A stretch of DNA of 64,000 nucleotides from Poriferisodalis sp965198245. Lineage in GTDB: Bacteria > Actinomycetota > Acidimicrobiia > Acidimicrobiales > Poriferisodalaceae. Position numbers and translations under genes: made by a program. Of the stretch, positions 40,617 to 48,749 are shown piece by piece (position 1 is the stretch's first letter; each line of letters starts with the position of its first letter). The DNA is taken from contig NZ_OZ240249.1 of the NCBI RefSeq assembly GCF_965198245.1, positions 1 through 64,000 on the forward strand, written 5' to 3'. The notes beneath the pieces were generated by a model that was not told where the DNA came from, did no database searches, and worked only from the letters and a program-made list of their open reading frames with translations.

Positions 40617-40823
40617 TCAGACAGCTGAAGCGCGGTCGCCGGGGTTGACCCGCGGGAAGTTTCCCGCAGCAACAGCCCGGCAATCCGCGGCAGCACGCGC
40701 CTCGGCATGCGTTGGCACACCCCGGCGCCGAAACAGGCCATGCTGCCGCGCCAGCTTGTACAGCCACAGCGCGGCAGCAGCGGTCGCCAAGAGCGCGACA
40801 GCGACCAGCAGTCGATTTATCAC
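40617..40823 (-). CDS. Small single-pass membrane protein
   Basis: 68 aa from GTG 40823. One hydrophobic helix (VINRLLVAVALLATAAAALW) is followed by a basic stretch (YKLARQHGLFRRRG), fitting an N-out/C-in single-pass topology. The C-terminal half (THAEARAAADCRAVAAGN) is soluble. No family is recognised. It lies 67 bp downstream of vapC and could be part of that unit. Confidence 0.45.
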   Translation of the reverse strand: MINRLLVAVALLATAAAALWLYKLARQHGLFRRRGVPTHAEARAAADCRAVAAGNFPRVNPGDRASAV

Positions 40824-40890
40824 GCTCCAATTTGACAACGAGCCGAGTGCGCCTAGCCAAAGGCATGCATCTTTCAGAGATCCGGGGCCG

Positions 40891-41316
40891 TCAGAGCGGG
40901 TTGCGCCAACGCAGGCCTGCGAATCGAGCGAAGTCGGTGTCGTTGGAATGCACCTCGGCTTGGTGCTCGATGGCCAGCGCTGCGATGTGCGCGTCGGTGA
41001 CGAGGTTCGCCCCGACACCAGCATCAGCCAGCAAGCGCCCGAAGATCTCCAGGTGCTGCGCACCAGGGTTCAGAGCTGTGACTGCCGGGGAATGGAACCA
41101 TTCACGCACGAGATCCACGGCTGCACGAGGTGGGGCCGGGTCGGCCAGGACGCTCGGGTGCGTGAGCAGGCGCACGAAACCCGCCACCACGACCCATGGA
41201 ACGCCGATGCGCTCGGTGCCGTTGACGAGGTCCTCCCACCACCGCCGAGCCGGCTCATGCGACGGCATTCCATCAGCATGCGCGTAGACGAGCAGATTCA
41301 GATCGGGGACGATCAC
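40891..41316 (-). CDS. vapC: VapC-type PIN-domain toxin
   Basis: PIN ribonuclease of 141 aa. Acidic active site: Asp5 in MIVPDLNLLVYAHA, Glu in SHEPARRWWEDL, and Asp residues in NLVTDAHIAALAIEH and HSNDTDFARFAGLRWRNPL. ATG 41316 overlaps the antitoxin stop by 4 bp. VapC toxins cut tRNA or rRNA when the antitoxin is lost. Confidence 0.88.
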   Translation of the reverse strand: MIVPDLNLLVYAHADGMPSHEPARRWWEDLVNGTERIGVPWVVVAGFVRLLTHPSVLADPAPPRAAVDLVREWFHSPAVTALNPGAQHLEIFGRLLADAGVGANLVTDAHIAALAIEHQAEVHSNDTDFARFAGLRWRNPL

Positions 41317-41570
41317 CCGCCCGTCTCGCCCAATGATGCCGCTGCGTCAATCTCGTCGTTGAGCTGGTTCAGCCGGAGCGGATCGACTCCGGCACGCAAC
41401 GCGCTGCGATGCGGCTTGACCCGGTAGACGGGCCGTTCAACCGACGCTGCCGGCCCCAAGCCGCGCCGCAAGGCCTCATTCACCACCCGCTTGAACGGCT
41501 GGTCCAGCAACCGCGCCCGTTCCCGCACGGCATCGGCAACGTCATCGTCAAGCGTCAACGTCGTCCTCAT
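41313..41570 (-). CDS. vapB: VapB-type antitoxin (ribbon-helix-helix)
   Basis: 85 aa from ATG 41570. The start RTTLTLDDDVADAVRERARL is a ribbon-helix-helix DNA-binding domain, and FKRVVNEALRRGL follows. The C-terminal part (SVERPVYRVKPHRSALRAGV, LNQLNDEIDAA) would bind the toxin. A perfect palindrome touches the start codon. Upstream in-frame ATGs at 41579 and 41582 lie inside that palindrome. Confidence 0.86.
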   Translation of the reverse strand: MRTTLTLDDDVADAVRERARLLDQPFKRVVNEALRRGLGPAASVERPVYRVKPHRSALRAGVDPLRLNQLNDEIDAAASLGETGG

Positions 41571-41571
41571 G

Positions 41572-41591
41572 TGAGACATCATGATGTCTCA
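41572..41591. promoter_or_regulatory. Perfect 20-bp palindrome, probable VapBC operator
   Basis: TGAGACATCATGATGTCTCA reads the same on both strands and ends 1 bp from the vapB start codon. A second, imperfect one (CTTGATGTCAAG) is at 41596-41607. This is the usual position and shape of an autorepression site for a VapB ribbon-helix-helix protein. Confidence 0.8.
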
Positions 41592-41607
41592 TTTACTTGA
41601 TGTCAAG

Positions 41608-42011
41608 ATGTTTCGCTATCAACGGCCGAACGCGTCTCGCCGCGGGTCATGGTGCGCACCGTCGCCGCTGCATCGCCCGGCCGCCGCTTGCGCGCCCATA
41701 GGCGCCAACCGATCAGCGTGACGATGGTATTCGTTGCGACAGCTGTGTCGAGGCTCCTCAGGGCTCCCGTTGACGGCGACGCCATCTACTTCGGTCCATC
41801 CGAAGAAGCAGTGCTCCAGCGGATGAGCCCCGGCAGGACTCGCTTCGATCAGGACCGGGTGAGCGGCACCGCGACTAGCGCCAGCACCGCGACGACGGTG
41901 ATGCGCTGTGTAGCCACACCCAGGGCCGGTTTGTCCCGCGATGGCACCCATCGGCTGGTTTCTCTGTCGTTGGGGGCTTGGCTCCGCACCTCAACTCGGA
42001 ACATCGACTGG
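41608..42011. other. 404 bp without a convincing gene, between vapBC and nuoN2
   Basis: Minus-strand frames contain two short hydrophobic-then-basic pieces, one reading TNTIVTLIGWRLWARKRR (about 41670-41735) and another reading TQRITVVAVLALVAVPLTRS (about 41850-41910), separated by stops and frame changes. They may be remains of a membrane protein once at the end of the nuo2 operon. Nothing else is visible. Confidence 0.35.
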
Positions 42012-43580
42012 TTACGGGATGATCGACAGGACGGCATCGCTGCTCCACTCAAGGAGCGTCTGGGGAAGGACGCCGACAACCAAGGTGACTGCAACAGCAA
42101 GCGTGATGGCCAACACAGAGGTGAGGGGCAGGCCTCCCCAGCGCGGTCGGCTGGCCCGGGCGGCGGGAATGCTGTCGCCGTCATCAACCGGTCCCTCAGG
42201 GGCGTACATGGTCAGCACGACGCGCAGGTAGGCGAAGGCGCCCACAACGGCAGTGACCATGGCAACCGCAGCCAGGATGTAGCCACGAGCGCCGATCGCT
42301 GCGCGGATGACCTCGAACTTCGCCACGAAGCCCGCAGTCAGCGGCACACCTGCCTGTGCCAGCAGCAGCACCGCAAAGGCGAGCGCCAGAACGGGTCGGC
42401 GACGTGCCAGCCCGCTGTAGTGACTGAGGGAATGGGGGCTCGGGTCGGGTTCCAGTGATCGAGGTTCAGTACCGAACACCGACAGCACCGCGAAGCTGCC
42501 CATCGCCATGAACGAATAGGCGACCAGGTAGAAGACGGCCGACGAGACCCCATCTCCCGATTCGACTGCTGACAATCCGACGAGCACGAATCCGGCATGG
42601 CTGATGGAGCTGAACGCCAGCATGCGCTTGACGTCGGTCTGGCAGATGGCCATGACCGCGCCTACTGCCAGGGTGGCGAACGCCAAACCGACGAGGATCG
42701 GGGTCCAGGCGACGCTCTGCTCCCCGACAGCCACGTACAGCACGCGCGCCATCGCGGCAAAGCCCGCTGCCTTGGCGATCGATGCCAGGTAGCCGGTCAC
42801 GGGGCTGGGCGCACCCTCGTACACGTCGGGTGCCCAGAAGTGGAATGGGACAGCGGCCACCTTGAACCCCAAGCCGACGAGCAGCAGCGCGATACCGGCG
42901 AGCAGCAGGTAGTCGTATTGCAGGCGGAGGTAGTCGGCGTCGTACCGAACCGAGTCGAAGAGGAAGTCGCCGATCCTGCTGAGGTTTGTGCTGCCCGTGG
43001 AGCCGTAGACCAGCGCGATGCCGTAGAGGAAGAACGCCGAGCTGAACGCCCCCAGCACGAAGTACTTCATCGCTGACTCGCGTGCCGAGGCTCGCCGGCC
43101 TGCCAGCGCGATCAGTACGTACAGGGCAATCGACAGGGATTCGAGGCCGAGGAACAGCACGATGAGGTCGTTCGCGCCAGCCATGACGACGGCACCGGCT
43201 GCAGACGCCAGCAGCAGCGCTGCGAACTCGGGAGGCGACATGGCGTACCGGTCGAGCGCGGAATGGGCGATGAGCGCCGTCATGACCACGCCCGCGCCGA
43301 CCAGCACCGTGAGCAGGAGGCTGAAGCCGTCGCTTACGAATGCGCCTGCCAGCGTGAGTCGAGGCGTGGACCCCCACAGGCTCCACTGGATGGCTGCCAC
43401 GATGGCCGCGGCCGCGCCGGTTGAGATCGAGATGACCGTGGATACCCATCCAGGCAACGCCCGGGTTGTCAGCGAGGACGCCAGCAGCAGTCCCAGCGCG
43501 GCGCCGACGAGGATGATCTGCGGGACGAGCACCCACCAGTCGACCGCCGGAGCGACGAACGGCCCTTCGAGCGACGTCAT
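42012..43580 (-). CDS. nuoN: NADH-quinone oxidoreductase subunit N, copy 2
   Basis: Antiporter-like subunit, 522 aa, about 14 helices. Marks: EFAALLLASAAGAVVMAGAND, FLGLESLSIALYVLIALAGR, GFKVAAVPFHFWAPDVYEGAP and CQTDVKRMLAFSSISHAGFVLVG. Quite different in sequence from NuoN1, so the two are old paralogues rather than a recent duplication. Its start shares one base with the nuoM2 stop. Confidence 0.93.
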   Translation of the reverse strand: MTSLEGPFVAPAVDWWVLVPQIILVGAALGLLLASSLTTRALPGWVSTVISISTGAAAAIVAAIQWSLWGSTPRLTLAGAFVSDGFSLLLTVLVGAGVVMTALIAHSALDRYAMSPPEFAALLLASAAGAVVMAGANDLIVLFLGLESLSIALYVLIALAGRRASARESAMKYFVLGAFSSAFFLYGIALVYGSTGSTNLSRIGDFLFDSVRYDADYLRLQYDYLLLAGIALLLVGLGFKVAAVPFHFWAPDVYEGAPSPVTGYLASIAKAAGFAAMARVLYVAVGEQSVAWTPILVGLAFATLAVGAVMAICQTDVKRMLAFSSISHAGFVLVGLSAVESGDGVSSAVFYLVAYSFMAMGSFAVLSVFGTEPRSLEPDPSPHSLSHYSGLARRRPVLALAFAVLLLAQAGVPLTAGFVAKFEVIRAAIGARGYILAAVAMVTAVVGAFAYLRVVLTMYAPEGPVDDGDSIPAARASRPRWGGLPLTSVLAITLAVAVTLVVGVLPQTLLEWSSDAVLSIIP

Positions 43581-45226
43581 CAGTGACGGTCCTCGTCGTG
43601 GGGAGCATCGGAATGGGGAGCATCAGAGTGCTCACTTGAAGCAGGAACCTCGACCGGGTCATTGGGCGCGGGCAGGTCGAAGCCGCTGTGCTCGGCGAAG
43701 TGCTCGAGCAGGTTGTCGGACGCGGGCTCGACGGCGTTGAGCAGCGGCTTTGGATACACGCCGAGGGCAACCACGGCAATGACAAACGGTGCCAGCGTGA
43801 GCAACTCGCCCCGGCGCAAATCGGCGGTCTGGCGGTCGGCCGCGGTGGGCGGGCCGTGGAACACACGCTGGTACGCCCACAGCAGGTACAGCGCCGCGAG
43901 GATCACCCCGGTGGCAGCGATGATCGTCCACCAGCGCCGCGTCTCGAACGAACCGATCAAAATCAAAAACTCGCCGACGAAACCGTTCAGGCCCGGCACG
44001 CCGACCGACGACAGCATCATCAGCGTGAACACACCGGCATAGACCGGCGCCGCCGACTGGATGCCCGCCAGCTCGTCGATCTGGCGGGTGTGGCGCCGCT
44101 CGTACAGCATCCCGACCAGCAGGAACAAGGCACCGGTGCTGATGCCGTGGTTCACCATCTGGATCACCCCGCCGCCGACGGCCTGGGCAGTGAAGGCGAA
44201 GATGCCCAGCACGATGAAGCCCATGTGCGCCACCGAGGAATACGCCACGAGCCGCTTGAGGTCGCGCTGCATGGCAGCCGTGATCGCACCCCAGATGACA
44301 CCCACTACGCCCACGGTGACCAGCACGGGCGCAGCCCAGTCGGCAGCCTCCGGGAACAGGTACAGGCCAAATCGCAGCAGGCCGTAGGTGCCCAGTTTCA
44401 GCAGCACGGCCGCCAGCACCACTGAACCCGCCGTGGGTGCTTCGGTGTGCGCATCGGGCAGCCAGGTGTGCAGCGGCACCACCGGCACCTTCACCAAGAA
44501 GGCGATCGCAAACGCCACGAAGCACAGGCGTGCGGTGTTGGTCGCCAGGTGCTGGCCTTCAGCCAGCGTCACGAGGTCGAAGGTGATGCCGCTGTCGGGT
44601 TTGCCGAGCACGGCGGTGGCCACGATCGCCACGAGCAACAGCGCCGAGCCAGACATCGTGTAGATGAAGAACTTCGTGGCGGCGTAGCGGCGTCCCTCGT
44701 AGCCCCAGCCGGCGATCAGCAGGTACATCGGCACCAGCACGACTTCGAACATCACGAAGAACAGGAACAGGTCGAGCGCCACGAACGCGCCGACCGAACC
44801 GGCCTGCAACAGCAGCATCCACGCCGTGTAGGGCTTGGGATTGTGATGCGGGTCTACCCCCGCCAGCACGATCGGCACGATCACGCTGGTCAGCACCACC
44901 AGCCACAACGAGATGCCGTCGACGCCGACCTTCCACGAAATGCCGAGCGCCGGGATCCACGACACCGTGCTTTCGAACTGGAACGCCGGATCGCCGTTGC
45001 TGAGCTGGGCGGCTGCGGCGCTCGTGTCGAACTGCCATGCCAGCGCCAACGCCAGCGCCCCGCCGATCGCAGCGAAGAGCGTGCCGATCGGGCGGGCGAG
45101 GTCGGGGCGGCTCCGCGGCAGCAGCGCCACCACCAGCGCACCCACGACCGGCACGAAGATCAGCGCGTTCAGCAGCGGGAAATCGCTGCCCGAACCCGAA
45201 GCGGCGAGCAGGCTGCTCATGCTCAT
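43580..45226 (-). CDS. nuoM: NADH-quinone oxidoreductase subunit M, copy 2
   Basis: 548 aa. DLFLFFVMFEVVLVPMYLLIAGW, KVPVVPLHTWLPDAHTEAPTAGSVVLAAVLLKLGTYG and MQRDLKRLVAYSSVAHMGFIVLG are conserved. The C-terminus has a Pro/Asp/His-rich tail after the last helix (HSDAPHSDAPHDEDRH), with a doubled HSDAP unit. ATG 45226 overlaps nuoL2 by 4 bp; ATG 45220 is possible. Confidence 0.94.
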   Translation of the reverse strand: MSMSSLLAASGSGSDFPLLNALIFVPVVGALVVALLPRSRPDLARPIGTLFAAIGGALALALAWQFDTSAAAAQLSNGDPAFQFESTVSWIPALGISWKVGVDGISLWLVVLTSVIVPIVLAGVDPHHNPKPYTAWMLLLQAGSVGAFVALDLFLFFVMFEVVLVPMYLLIAGWGYEGRRYAATKFFIYTMSGSALLLVAIVATAVLGKPDSGITFDLVTLAEGQHLATNTARLCFVAFAIAFLVKVPVVPLHTWLPDAHTEAPTAGSVVLAAVLLKLGTYGLLRFGLYLFPEAADWAAPVLVTVGVVGVIWGAITAAMQRDLKRLVAYSSVAHMGFIVLGIFAFTAQAVGGGVIQMVNHGISTGALFLLVGMLYERRHTRQIDELAGIQSAAPVYAGVFTLMMLSSVGVPGLNGFVGEFLILIGSFETRRWWTIIAATGVILAALYLLWAYQRVFHGPPTAADRQTADLRRGELLTLAPFVIAVVALGVYPKPLLNAVEPASDNLLEHFAEHSGFDLPAPNDPVEVPASSEHSDAPHSDAPHDEDRH

Positions 45227-47124
45227 GAGACGCCCCGCAACGCGAGCCAGACGACGAGGATGATCGCGCCGACCGCCACACCTGACGCGTAGTGCCGCAG
45301 GTAGCCCGACTGCAGCGGCCGAACGGCTTCGCCGATCATGCGAACCAGTCGCGCGACCCCGTTGACGGCACCGTCCACGAAACGCCGGTCAGCAGTGGCG
45401 GCTGCTTCGAATGCGGCAGTTCCGGACCCGCCCACGAAGTTGGAGATCGTGGCGTCGACGTAGAAGACGTTCTCGAGCAGAGCAGGTTCGAGCTGATCGG
45501 TCGGGATACGCGAGCGCAGCCACGCCAACACCGCAATGGCGACACCGATGAGTGCCACGACAATCGCAGTGCACGCCAAGAGCACCTTCGTGACAGGACC
45601 CGAGGTGAAGTGGAGCGGGTGAGCGAGGACCGGTTCCAGGAAGTGCTCAAGCACCAGCCAGTCGCCCACCAGCGGCAGGTTCACGACACCGCCGATGGCC
45701 GCCGCACCGGCCAGCACCACGAGCGGCAGCGTCATGGTGGCCGGCGACTCGTGCGGGTGGACGTCATCGTCCCAACGCTGGCCGCCGAAGAACACCAGGA
45801 AGGTCTGGCGGCTCATGTAGTAGGCGGTCAGCAGGGCGGTGACCAGGCCCACAATCCACAGCAGGGGCCCGATGTCGGGCTGCTCCCACGCGGCAAGCAG
45901 GATCTCGTCCTTCGACCAGAAGCCCGACAGCGGCGGCACACCGGCAATCGCCAGCCAGCCCACGATGAACGTGACCGCGGTGATGGGCATGGCTAACCGC
46001 AGGCCGCCCATGCGGCGCATGTCCTGCTCGTCTCCGAGGCCATGGATGACCGAGCCGGAGCCCAGAAACAGCAACCCCTTGAAGAACGCATGCGTGACCA
46101 CGTGGAAGATCGCCGCCACGTACGCTCCCGAGCCGATCGCCAGGAACATATAGCCCAGCTGGCTGATGGTGGAGTACGCCAGCACCTTCTTGATGTCGTG
46201 CTGAGCCACGGCGGCCAGCGCAGCAAAGAGCGCTGTGGCCGCACCCACGATGGCGATGATGAGCAGTGCCGTATCGGTCAGCACCGGGTTGAGCCGCACC
46301 AGCAGGTACACGCCGGCGGTCACCATCGTGGCGGCATGCACCATCGCGGAGACCGGTGTGGGGCCTTCCATGGCATCGGGCAGCCAGACGTACAGCGGCA
46401 GCTGCGCCGACTTGCCCGCAGCGGCCAGCAAGAGCAGCAGCGACACCGCGGTTGCGGTTCCGGTGGCCAGCGATGGCGCGGCGGCCGCGAGCCCGGTGTA
46501 GGACACCGTGCCCAGCGTGGTCCACAGCAGGAACATGGCCACCATGAAGCCGAAGTCACCGATGCGATTGGTGACGAACGCCTTCTTGCCGGCGGTTGCA
46601 GCAGTAGGCCGCTCGTGCCAGAACGAGATCAGCAAGTACGAACAGGTGCCCACGCCTTCCCAGCCCAGGAAAGTGACCACGAGGTTCTCGCCCAGCACCA
46701 GCATGAGCATCGAGAACAGAAACAGGTTGAGGTACAGGAAGAATTTGGAGTACTTCGGGTCGCCCGCCATGTAGCCGACTGAGTAGAGGTGGATGAGCGT
46801 CCCGACGCCGGTCACGAACAGCGCCATCGTCATCGAGAGCGGGTCCACCAGCAGCGCTGCGTCTACCTCGAGACCTCCAATTGGCATCCACTCGAACAGC
46901 GTCGAGATGAACCAGCGCCCGCCGTGCCCACCGGCACCGCCCTCGGCCGCTGAATCGAGACCCAGCAGCCCGCCGAACGTGATGAGGGTAAGCACGAACG
47001 ACCCAGCGCTAGCTGCAGTGGCCAGCCAGCCAGCCCGGGGCTCGCCCAGACGCGGGCCTGCCAGCAGGAGAATCGCGAACCCCGCGAGGGGCAGCGCGGG
47101 GATGAGCCAGACCACCGAGACCAT
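45223..47124 (-). CDS. nuoL: NADH-quinone oxidoreductase subunit L, copy 2
   Basis: 633 aa, the usual size, without the long acidic loop of copy 1. VTGVGTLIHLYSVGYMAGDP, WEGVGTCSYLLISFWHERPTA, KSAQLPLYVWLPDAMEGPTPVSAMVHAATMVTAG and HDIKKVLAYSTISQLGYMFLA are diagnostic. The lateral helix and C-terminal anchor (SGVAVGAIILVVWLALRGVS) are present. Confidence 0.94.
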   Translation of the reverse strand: MVSVVWLIPALPLAGFAILLLAGPRLGEPRAGWLATAASAGSFVLTLITFGGLLGLDSAAEGGAGGHGGRWFISTLFEWMPIGGLEVDAALLVDPLSMTMALFVTGVGTLIHLYSVGYMAGDPKYSKFFLYLNLFLFSMLMLVLGENLVVTFLGWEGVGTCSYLLISFWHERPTAATAGKKAFVTNRIGDFGFMVAMFLLWTTLGTVSYTGLAAAAPSLATGTATAVSLLLLLAAAGKSAQLPLYVWLPDAMEGPTPVSAMVHAATMVTAGVYLLVRLNPVLTDTALLIIAIVGAATALFAALAAVAQHDIKKVLAYSTISQLGYMFLAIGSGAYVAAIFHVVTHAFFKGLLFLGSGSVIHGLGDEQDMRRMGGLRLAMPITAVTFIVGWLAIAGVPPLSGFWSKDEILLAAWEQPDIGPLLWIVGLVTALLTAYYMSRQTFLVFFGGQRWDDDVHPHESPATMTLPLVVLAGAAAIGGVVNLPLVGDWLVLEHFLEPVLAHPLHFTSGPVTKVLLACTAIVVALIGVAIAVLAWLRSRIPTDQLEPALLENVFYVDATISNFVGGSGTAAFEAAATADRRFVDGAVNGVARLVRMIGEAVRPLQSGYLRHYASGVAVGAIILVVWLALRGVS

Positions 47125-47128
47125 TGCC

Positions 47129-47443
47129 TCAGCCCCTCAAAGCCGACAGATCGTCCGCCGTCGCGCGGGGCGAGGCTCGTAGCACCGCCACCACCAAGCC
47201 GAGACCCACGACGACTTCGGCGGCTGCGACGACCAAGACGAACAGCACCACCGTGTGCCCATGCACATCGCCGAAACGATCGGCGAAGGCAATGAAGCTG
47301 AGGTTGACACCGTTCAGCATCAGCTCGACGCACATGAGCATGATCAGCGGGTTGCGCCTCAGCAGCAGCCCGGTGCCGCCGATGAGGAACAACATCGCAC
47401 CGAGCGTCAAGTACCAGCCGGTCGTTACCTCGAGGCCGCTCAT
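47129..47443 (-). CDS. nuoK: NADH-quinone oxidoreductase subunit K, copy 2
   Basis: 104 aa, three helices, with the buried glutamates in IMLMCVELMLNGVNLSFIAF and VVAAAEVVVGLGLVVAVLR. Starts MSGLEVTTGWYLTLGAMLFL. Overlaps nuoJ2 by 4 bp and precedes nuoL2 by 4 bp. Confidence 0.94.
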   Translation of the reverse strand: MSGLEVTTGWYLTLGAMLFLIGGTGLLLRRNPLIMLMCVELMLNGVNLSFIAFADRFGDVHGHTVVLFVLVVAAAEVVVGLGLVVAVLRASPRATADDLSALRG

Positions 47444-48048
47444 CGACGAGCCTCCTGCGGTGTCGGGTCACTCTGCGCGCTGTGCGCATCGCCGTATCCG
47501 CTGCGCCGGGCCAGGATCACCGTGCCGATGACCGCCACGATGAGCAGCAGTGACGTCAGCTCGAACGCGTACACGTACTCCGAGAACAGCGACCGGGCGA
47601 TGGCGCCGACGTCGGTGAGGTAGCTCGTGGCGGCGGGCTCAACCTCGTTGCCGAGAACACCCGCTTTCTCGAGTTCATAGGAATGAGCACCCATGAACAG
47701 ACGGTCGACAGCCGCAACCAGCCAGACCAGCACAGCGGCGCCGCCGATGCCGAACGCAGCTGCAGTCCAGCGCTGCGCCGGCAGCGCCCCCAGTGACAGC
47801 TCGGCCGCTCGATCGACGCCGAGCAGCATGATGACGAACAGGAAGAGCACGACGATGGCGCCCGCGTAGACGATGACCTGCACAGCCGCGATGAAGTGCG
47901 CCTGCTGCGCGACGAACAACACAGCTATTCCGAACAGCGTCATCACGAGCATGAGCGCCGCATGCACCGGATTGCGCGACAGCACCACGCCGAGCGCGCC
48001 GATGAGGCATGCGGCACCAGCCACCGCGAACACGACCACTTCAACCAT
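47440..48048 (-). CDS. nuoJ: NADH-quinone oxidoreductase subunit J, copy 2
   Basis: 202 aa. NPVHAALMLVMTLFGIAVLFV and HFIAAVQVIVYAGAIVVLFLFVIMLLG identify it. The C-terminus is longer than NuoJ1 and charged after the last helix (GYGDAHSAQSDPTPQEARR). Shares one base with the nuoI2 stop. Confidence 0.93.
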   Translation of the reverse strand: MVEVVVFAVAGAACLIGALGVVLSRNPVHAALMLVMTLFGIAVLFVAQQAHFIAAVQVIVYAGAIVVLFLFVIMLLGVDRAAELSLGALPAQRWTAAAFGIGGAAVLVWLVAAVDRLFMGAHSYELEKAGVLGNEVEPAATSYLTDVGAIARSLFSEYVYAFELTSLLLIVAVIGTVILARRSGYGDAHSAQSDPTPQEARR

Positions 48049-48749
48049 CAGTGGTGGCCCCCCGTTGCATGGCTGCCGCTGTGACTGTCGGTGTCGGAGG
48101 GTTCGTCGATGTCGGAGGACCCGTCGTCTTCAGGAGTCTCATCGTCATCGGCGACGTCGTAGTCGGCGTGCTGGCCTTGCTCGGGCGCTCTCACGCCGTA
48201 TCCCAGCTCACTGCTCCACCCAACGCGCCCCTCGTACTCCGGCTGGCCTGAGGGCGACGTAGCCCGCATCCAGCCCGAGGTGTGCTCGTCGTCGCCTTCG
48301 TGCCACAGTTCCCACGGCTGGCGCCGGGGCCGACCGTCGTCGTCGGTGAGCAGTTCGTCTCTTGTGTAGATGGCGTCGCGCCGGGTGGGGAAGCTGAACT
48401 CGAAGACCTTTGTCTCGGTGATCGCTTCGGTCGGGCACGCTTCCACGCACAGGTCGCAGTGGATGCAGCGCAGGTAGTTGATCTCGTAGACGTAGCCGAA
48501 GCGCTCCCCCGGAGACACCGGGTCGTCAGGCGGGTTGTCCGCCCCACGGACGTAGATGCAACGAGCCGGACACACCCCGGCGCACAACTCGCACCCGATG
48601 CACTTCTCCATGCCGTCCGGGTACCGATTGAGCACATGACGCCCGTGGAAGCGCGGCGGTTTCGGTCGCTTCTCGTGCGGGTACTCGGTGGTGACCCGTT
48701 CATCGAAGAGCTTGGCGAACGTAACCCTGAAGCCGTCGAGGTAGCCCAT
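48048..48749 (-). CDS. nuoI: NADH-quinone oxidoreductase subunit I, copy 2, with acidic/His tail
   Basis: 233 aa from ATG 48749 (MGYLDGFRVTFAKLFDERVT). Two 4Fe-4S motifs: CIGCELCAGVCPARC and CIHCDLCVEACPTEAITETK. After the ferredoxin core comes a ~95-residue tail that becomes very acidic (DVADDDETPEDDGSSDIDEP) and ends in His/Ser (SHSGSHATGGHH). The tail is not part of the normal fold. Start and nuoH2 stop share one base. Confidence 0.93.
   Translation of the reverse strand: MGYLDGFRVTFAKLFDERVTTEYPHEKRPKPPRFHGRHVLNRYPDGMEKCIGCELCAGVCPARCIYVRGADNPPDDPVSPGERFGYVYEINYLRCIHCDLCVEACPTEAITETKVFEFSFPTRRDAIYTRDELLTDDDGRPRRQPWELWHEGDDEHTSGWMRATSPSGQPEYEGRVGWSSELGYGVRAPEQGQHADYDVADDDETPEDDGSSDIDEPSDTDSHSGSHATGGHH

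Noticed and set aside
39762..42011. Prophage or integrative element
   Set aside because: Only a recombinase fragment and a toxin-antitoxin pair are present; no structural, replication or second integration gene and no clear flanking repeats were found.
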